The notes under the pieces were generated by a model that saw only the letters and a list, made by a program, of their open reading frames with translations, made no database searches and was not told the origin of the DNA. Below, piece by piece: positions 5,670-9,227 of a DNA stretch of 9,227 nucleotides (position 1 is the stretch's first letter; every line of letters begins with the position of its first letter). The stretch covers positions 1-9,227 of the forward strand of contig JAEZMC010000377.1 in the NCBI GenBank assembly GCA_023435805.1. The letters are read 5' to 3'. The DNA is from Bacillota bacterium. Lineage in GTDB: Bacteria > Bacillota > Clostridia > Acetivibrionales > DTU013. The position numbers and the translations under genes were made by a program.

Positions 5670-6329
5670 ATGATTACGGTTCAGGATATCAAACAGAGCG
5701 AAGAAGTCAGAACGTTTTTATCAATTGCTGAAAAGCAAATGCAGGTACTGGGCTATACGGAGCATTCCTTCAGGCATGTATCACTGGTGTCCGAGACGGC
5801 CGGAAAGATACTGCAAAACCTGGGGCATCCTGCCAGAGAGGTTGAGCTTACCCGGATTGCAGGCTTTCTGCACGATATCGGAAATGCGGTGAACCGGACG
5901 GACCATGCGCACTCGGGCGCCATACTGGCCTATCAAATGCTTACAAGAATGGGTATGGATTGTACCGAAGCAGCTCAAATCATGCTGGCCATCGGAAATC
6001 ACGATGAAAGAACCGGGACGGCAGTCAGCAGCATTTCCGCCGCACTCATACTGGCGGATAAATCCGATGTGCATCGAAGCCGTGTCAGGAATACGGATTT
6101 TGCCACCTTTGACATACACGACAGGGTCAATTACGCGGTGGAAAAATCCGTTATAACGGTTGACAGGGAGGAGAAAACAGCCGATCTGGTGCTTCAGATC
6201 GATACCACCATCTGCCCGGTCATGGATTACTTTGAAATATTTTTAACCAGGATGACAATGAACAGGAGAGCCGCAGCATTTTTAGGGCTTCATTTCCAAT
6301 TGCTGATAAATGGATCCAAGCTCATATAA
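5670..6329 (+). CDS. HD-domain metal-dependent phosphohydrolase-like protein
   Basis: HD proteins use a His/Asp-bound metal to hydrolyse phosphate esters such as nucleotides; the substrate here is unknown. The 219-residue product shows HSFRH (32-36), the HD pair in AGFLHDIGNAVNR (64-76), a further NHDE (110-113) and ILADKSDVHRSRVR (127-140), so the usual metal ligands (about H36, H68, D69, H111, D130) are present. The second half (FDIHDRVNYAV, 147-157; MDYFEIFLTRM, 185-195; NRRAAAFL, 198-205) is characteristic of a conserved Firmicutes HD subgroup. A GTG at 5661 in frame is possible, but AAGGGTGG (5657-5664) better serves as ribosome binding site for the ATG at 5670. The 15-base gap to scfB implies one transcript. 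The link to ranthipeptide maturation is by context only. Confidence 0.85.
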   Translation: MITVQDIKQSEEVRTFLSIAEKQMQVLGYTEHSFRHVSLVSETAGKILQNLGHPAREVELTRIAGFLHDIGNAVNRTDHAHSGAILAYQMLTRMGMDCTEAAQIMLAIGNHDERTGTAVSSISAALILADKSDVHRSRVRNTDFATFDIHDRVNYAVEKSVITVDREEKTADLVLQIDTTICPVMDYFEIFLTRMTMNRRAAAFLGLHFQLLINGSKLI

Positions 6330-6349
6330 ACAGCTTTTTACAGCTTCAC

Positions 6350-6370
6350 CAGGCTAAAACCTGCTTTTTT
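6350..6370 (+). terminator. Weak terminator candidate after the HD gene
   Basis: CAGG (6350-6353) and CCTG (6360-6363) can pair around a 6-base loop, followed by C and six T (6365-6370). The stem is only 4 base pairs, so this is a weak signal, but it lies 21 bases after the HD stop codon and before the secD promoter, where a transcript end is expected. Confidence 0.35.
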
Positions 6371-6432
6371 CCAGACCCGGAAAGGACCTTGTACTGTTCC
6401 TAAAACATCCATTTTGCAGGGTTTAATAAGTA

Positions 6433-6461
6433 TTGACTCGCTTGTACGATAGATATATAAT
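6433..6461 (+). promoter_or_regulatory. Strong sigma-A promoter of secDF
   Basis: TTGACT (6433-6438), 17 bases, then a perfect TATAAT (6456-6461). Eleven of twelve positions match the sigma-A consensus at ideal spacing. Transcription should begin near 6468, giving a leader of about 33 bases to the secD start at 6501. Confidence 0.82.
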
Positions 6462-6500
6462 AACTTCATGCGGTTACGTTTAAAAGGGGGATTTTTACAG

Positions 6501-7826
6501 ATGAGAGGAAACCATGGATTGAAATTTTTCCTTGTTATTGCCGTGATTGCCGCGTTAACCTATATTGCGTTCGCAGGCAATTTTTTTGGCATCAGGATTC
6601 CTGGCGCATTTGATATCGTACCGGGTATTGATATCAACGGGGGAATAGATGCAATGCTGTATGCCGTTAAACAAGACGGTGGAAAGCCGACGCAGAAAGA
6701 GCTTGACACTGCAAAGATCATTATCGGCAAAAGGCTTGATAAAGAAGGAATATTTGACAGAGAAATTACTACGGATGTGGCCAGCGGAAGAATCGTATTG
6801 AGAATTCCATGGGCCGCCGGTGAGACGGAGTTTAATCCGGACAAAACGCTTGCCAAAATTGGTGAAACCGCTTTATTGACCTTCCAGGAGGTTGATTCAA
6901 CCCAGACGGATGAAAACGGGGATCCCAAACCGACTGGAAAGATCATACTGCAGGGTACGGATGTTGTGGATGCGGTTCCCCAGTCGAATACGGAAAGCGG
7001 CGGAATGCAGGTATCATTAACATTAAGCTCTGAAGGTAAGAAAAAATTTGCTGAAGCCACCGGCAGACTGATTGGGCAGCCGATCGCCATTTTCATGGAT
7101 GATCAGTTTATTTCAGCGCCAGTTGTGCAGGCGCATATTACCAATGGTGATGCCAGAATCACGCTCGGCTCCTCGAGAGATGATGCCGCCGTGAAGGAAG
7201 CGAAGGAGCTGGCGGATACAATCAGAGCAGGCTCACTGCCTTTCAAGCTGGAGGCAAAGCAGGTGAACGCCATCAGCCCCATGCTCGGCAAAGGCGCTCT
7301 GGATGTTACAATTAAGGCATTCGTTGTAGCATTCATACTGGTCTGCACATTTATGATTTTTTACTACAGACTCCCCGGAGTACTGGCAAGCGTCGCATTG
7401 CTGGCGCACACCGTACTGCAGCTGCTGGCCATATCCTGGCTGGGAATGACAGTTACGCTTCCCGGTCTGGCCGGTATCGTTCTGTCAGTCGGTATGGGTG
7501 TGGATGCAAACGTTATTATATTTGAAAGAATCAAAGAAGAGCTTCGAAGCGGCAAGACCTTGCGAGGCGGCCTGGATATCGGGTTCAAGCGCGCATTTGT
7601 GGCCATAGTCGATTCCAATGTAACGATGCTGATCGCAGCAGTTGTTTTGATGATTTTCGGTACAGGCCCGATGGTTTCATTTGCATATACGCTGATCGTC
7701 GGTGTCATCCTCAGCTTCTTTACTGCAGTTACGCTTACCAGAACAATGCTCAGAGCAGTCACGGAGATGGATATACTCAAGAATCACTGGCTGTACGGGG
7801 TTAAAGACGGGGGGGCAAAAGCATGA
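6501..7826 (+). CDS. secD: Protein translocase subunit SecD
   Basis: SecD and SecF form a membrane complex that uses the proton gradient to complete translocation of proteins by SecYEG/SecA. The product is 441 residues. It has an N-terminal membrane helix (about 8-26), a periplasm-type domain with PGIDINGGID (41-50), and five C-terminal helices between about 267 and 420. The key helix contains GMGVDANVIIFERIKEEL (331-348), whose Asp335 corresponds to the proton-pathway Asp of other SecD proteins. An in-frame ATG at 6468 would sit on the predicted transcription start and lacks a ribosome binding site. The ATG at 6501 follows AAAAGGGGGA (6482-6491) at 9 bases and gives a normal N-terminus, so it is chosen. 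The stop overlaps the secF start by four bases (ATGA). Confidence 0.95.
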   Translation: MRGNHGLKFFLVIAVIAALTYIAFAGNFFGIRIPGAFDIVPGIDINGGIDAMLYAVKQDGGKPTQKELDTAKIIIGKRLDKEGIFDREITTDVASGRIVLRIPWAAGETEFNPDKTLAKIGETALLTFQEVDSTQTDENGDPKPTGKIILQGTDVVDAVPQSNTESGGMQVSLTLSSEGKKKFAEATGRLIGQPIAIFMDDQFISAPVVQAHITNGDARITLGSSRDDAAVKEAKELADTIRAGSLPFKLEAKQVNAISPMLGKGALDVTIKAFVVAFILVCTFMIFYYRLPGVLASVALLAHTVLQLLAISWLGMTVTLPGLAGIVLSVGMGVDANVIIFERIKEELRSGKTLRGGLDIGFKRAFVAIVDSNVTMLIAAVVLMIFGTGPMVSFAYTLIVGVILSFFTAVTLTRTMLRAVTEMDILKNHWLYGVKDGGAKA

Positions 7827-8776
7827 TAGACTTAATGGGTAAAAAGTATTATATGTTTGCATTGTCCGGAATTATACTTTTGGCCGGTATCATAGGCCTG
7901 ATTGTAAACGGCGTGCAGCTGGACATTCAATTCCAGGGCGGTACGATCATGCAGATCGAAATGCCCGATGAATCGTACAGTACGGATAAGGCAGAAGAGA
8001 TCGTCATGAAAACGATCAATAAGAAGGCGACCATACAGAAATCTTCGACCTATAATGCGGAAAATACGGATGAGAAGTTATATCTCATGGTGTTGAACAT
8101 TGCCAGCCAGAATACGTTGAATGATGTGGAGCGCAAAACGGTTATCGATGCCTTGAAGACAGAATTCAACATCAAAGAAGACGCACAGGTAACAGTAAAC
8201 AGCGTTGAGCCCTTTATCGGGGATGAGATTAAAACGAAATCCATTTACGCCATATTCTGGTCCTCACTGATCATCATACTCTATGTATGGTGGAGATTCA
8301 AGATCATGCATGGCCTTTCGGCGGGTGTAATGGCGGTAGTTGCGCTGTTTCACGATATTATGGTCATGTGTACGGTATATTTCATTTTCAAAATACCGCT
8401 CAATGACTCCTTTGTGGCGGCGGTGCTTACCATTATTGGTTATTCCATGAATGACACGGTCGTAATTTACGACAGGATCAGAGACAATACCAGACTGTAC
8501 AGGAAGATGCCGGTAGGAGAACTCGTAAACAAGAGTGTTGTGCAGTCTCTGAGCAGATCCATCAACACCTCCATAACAGTAATTATTTGTATATTGTCCT
8601 TGCTCATTTTCTCATTCGCATACAATATTCAGTCTGTTATCGAGTTTACCTTACCGCTGGCCGTTGGTATTATTAGCGGCGTATACTCTACAATATTCGT
8701 AGCAAGCCCGCTGTACATGCTATGGCAGGAAAGAGGCCTTCGCAAGAAAATATCCGGCAAGCCTGCAAAAGCCTGA
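7823..8776 (+). CDS. secF: Protein translocase subunit SecF
   Basis: SecF is the partner of SecD in the proton-driven export complex. The product is 317 residues with an N-terminal helix (about 9-29), the first conserved motif LDIQFQGGT (33-41), a soluble domain, and five further helices from about 140 onward. IIGYSMNDTVVIYDRIRDN (204-222) holds Asp211, and SLSRSINTS (242-250) holds Arg245; these align with the functionally important SecF Asp and Arg of E. coli. The ATG at 7823 overlaps the secD stop (ATGA), indicating translational coupling. The ribosome binding site is probably the seven-G run at 7809-7815. A strong terminator follows 55 bases after the stop. Confidence 0.95.
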   Translation: MIDLMGKKYYMFALSGIILLAGIIGLIVNGVQLDIQFQGGTIMQIEMPDESYSTDKAEEIVMKTINKKATIQKSSTYNAENTDEKLYLMVLNIASQNTLNDVERKTVIDALKTEFNIKEDAQVTVNSVEPFIGDEIKTKSIYAIFWSSLIIILYVWWRFKIMHGLSAGVMAVVALFHDIMVMCTVYFIFKIPLNDSFVAAVLTIIGYSMNDTVVIYDRIRDNTRLYRKMPVGELVNKSVVQSLSRSINTSITVIICILSLLIFSFAYNIQSVIEFTLPLAVGIISGVYSTIFVASPLYMLWQERGLRKKISGKPAKA

Positions 8777-8830
8777 TGGCCTGCTTCGAAAGCCGGATTG
8801 GAAAATGAATTGAATAGATAGCCATTTTAC

Positions 8831-8859
8831 GGGCCGGTACTTTTGTACCGGCTCTTTTT
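8831..8859 (+). terminator. Strong intrinsic terminator after secF
   Basis: GCCGGTAC (8833-8840) and GTACCGGC (8845-8852) are perfect inverted repeats around TTTT. The stem is extended by a G-U and a G-C pair (8831-8832 with 8853-8854) and followed by five T (8855-8859). This ends the secDF transcript. Confidence 0.92.
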
Positions 8860-8886
8860 ATATGAAAACATTCATTGGGGGAAGGT

Positions 8887-8915
8887 TTGCGTATTAAACA
8901 GATAGATGGTAAAAT
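8887..8915 (+). promoter_or_regulatory. Candidate promoter downstream of secF
   Basis: TTGCGT (8887-8892), 17 bases, then TAAAAT (8910-8915) preceded by TGG (8907-8909), an extended -10 arrangement. It could drive the gene starting at 9124 or a small RNA across the tandem repeat. AAGCTC (8925-8930) and GAGCTT (8943-8948) just downstream can form a 6-bp hairpin. Confidence 0.35.
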
Positions 8916-8989
8916 ATGATAATGAAGCTCGACAAATGGACGGAGCTTTGCTGTTTGCAGGAAGAAATTAGCGTGGGGATGTAAGAAAT

Positions 8990-9049
8990 GGTCGCATCGG
9001 GATGCATAGGGACGCATAGGGACGCATCCGGTCGTATCGGGACGCATGA
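8990..9049 (+). repeat. Six imperfect tandem 10-bp repeats
   Basis: The units start at 8990, 9000, 9010, 9020, 9030 and 9040. They read GGTCGCATCG, GGATGCATAG, GGACGCATAG, GGACGCATCC, GGTCGTATCG and GGACGCATGA. All units keep GG, G at position 5 and AT at 7-8. Hairpins are possible: GGATGC (9000-9005) with GCATCC (9024-9029), and GGTCGT (9030-9035) with ATGACC (9046-9051). The latter is followed by TAATTTTTT, so it is terminator-like. There are no spacers of CRISPR type, and neither strand reads as a convincing gene. Confidence 0.85.
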
Positions 9050-9123
9050 CCTAATTTTTTAGAATCCGGGTTGAAGGCGGACTGAAACGATGCTGCAATA
9101 CATATTGTACGGAGGGAATGGTC

Positions 9124-9227
9124 ATGATGAAGGATAAAATGGAGGCAGGAGAACATGTGGTAGAATTCCAGCACATAACCGGACAAGACAAGCTGCAGGA
9201 AGTCAAACAGCTTTTAACGGAGTATGC
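9124..9227 (+). CDS. N-terminal fragment, possible GNAT acetyltransferase (runs off window)
   Basis: An open frame begins at ATG 9124, 7 bases after GGAGGG (9111-9116), and continues without a stop to the right edge. In-frame ATGs also occur at 9118 (too close to the ribosome binding site) and 9127. The visible 34 residues include VVEFQHITGQDKLQEVKQLL and then a Thr-Glu-Tyr. The pattern of a beta-strand start followed by a D-x-L-x-E-V-x-x-LL-x-E-Y helix resembles the beginning of GNAT-family N-acetyltransferases. The acetyl-CoA binding motif would lie outside the window, so the family is a guess; that a gene starts here is likely. Confidence 0.5.
   Translation, partial: MMKDKMEAGEHVVEFQHITGQDKLQEVKQLLTEY

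Noticed and set aside
6560..7096. Minus-strand open frame of 178 codons inside secD
   Set aside because: It is the antisense of conserved SecD coding sequence with Ser/Pro-rich composition typical of a shadow frame and no ribosome binding site.
8688..9047. Minus-strand open frame through the secF end, terminator and tandem repeat
   Set aside because: It reads through the strong secF terminator and the repeat; its N-terminus is just the translated 10-bp repeat.
8990..9049. CRISPR array
   Set aside because: The repeats are 10 bp and contiguous, with no spacers and no cas genes nearby.
9101..9109. CATATTGTA as a sigma-K-like -10 box before the gene at 9124
   Set aside because: No correctly spaced -35 element, and the implied start would fall inside the ribosome binding site.

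Overview
The window looks like a chromosomal segment of a spore-forming anaerobic Firmicute of class Clostridia. The evidence is a SpoIID/LytB-domain sporulation-type protein, strong AGGAGG-type ribosome binding sites, sigma-A-like promoters, separate secD and secF genes, and above all a SCIFF (six-cysteine) ranthipeptide precursor with its radical SAM maturase, a hallmark of Clostridia. All recognised genes lie on the plus strand. Base composition is moderate and looks uniform by eye, so there is no obvious sign of recent transfer. I see no rRNA, tRNA, insertion sequence or CRISPR array.

Layout. (1) 1-504: the 3' end of a SpoIID/LytB-domain gene with an Ala-rich low-complexity insertion. (2) 505-677: an intergenic region with a sigma-A-like promoter and a strong leader hairpin. 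(3) 678-2834: queA and tgt, tightly coupled, for queuosine modification of tRNA. (4) 2835-3212: yajC (Sec accessory) with its own probable promoter, closed by a clear terminator. (5) 3400-3834: a four-helix membrane protein of the TIGR04086/YrzE type. (6) 3911-6329: a ranthipeptide locus. It has an extended -10 promoter, a 46-residue six-Cys precursor (scfA), a GC-rich hairpin that probably attenuates read-through, the SPASM radical SAM maturase (scfB), and an HD-domain phosphohydrolase-like gene 15 bases further on. (7) 6433-8859: a near-consensus promoter, overlapping secD and secF, and a strong terminator. (8) 8860-9227: a non-coding region with six imperfect 10-bp tandem repeats and a possible small transcript, then the first codons of a probable GNAT acetyltransferase that runs off the window.

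How the parts fit. The order queA-tgt-yajC-TIGR04086 gene-(insert)-secD-secF matches the arrangement known from Bacillus and Clostridia, where tRNA queuosine genes precede Sec accessory genes. The scfA-scfB-HD unit sits between yajC and secDF, inside a Sec-related neighbourhood. No dedicated peptide exporter or protease is visible here. The most interesting content is the small scfA gene, which is easily missed because of its length, and the layered transcription signals around it. These would let the precursor be made in excess over its maturase. The family is known; its arrangement, leader structures and HD partner deserve attention.
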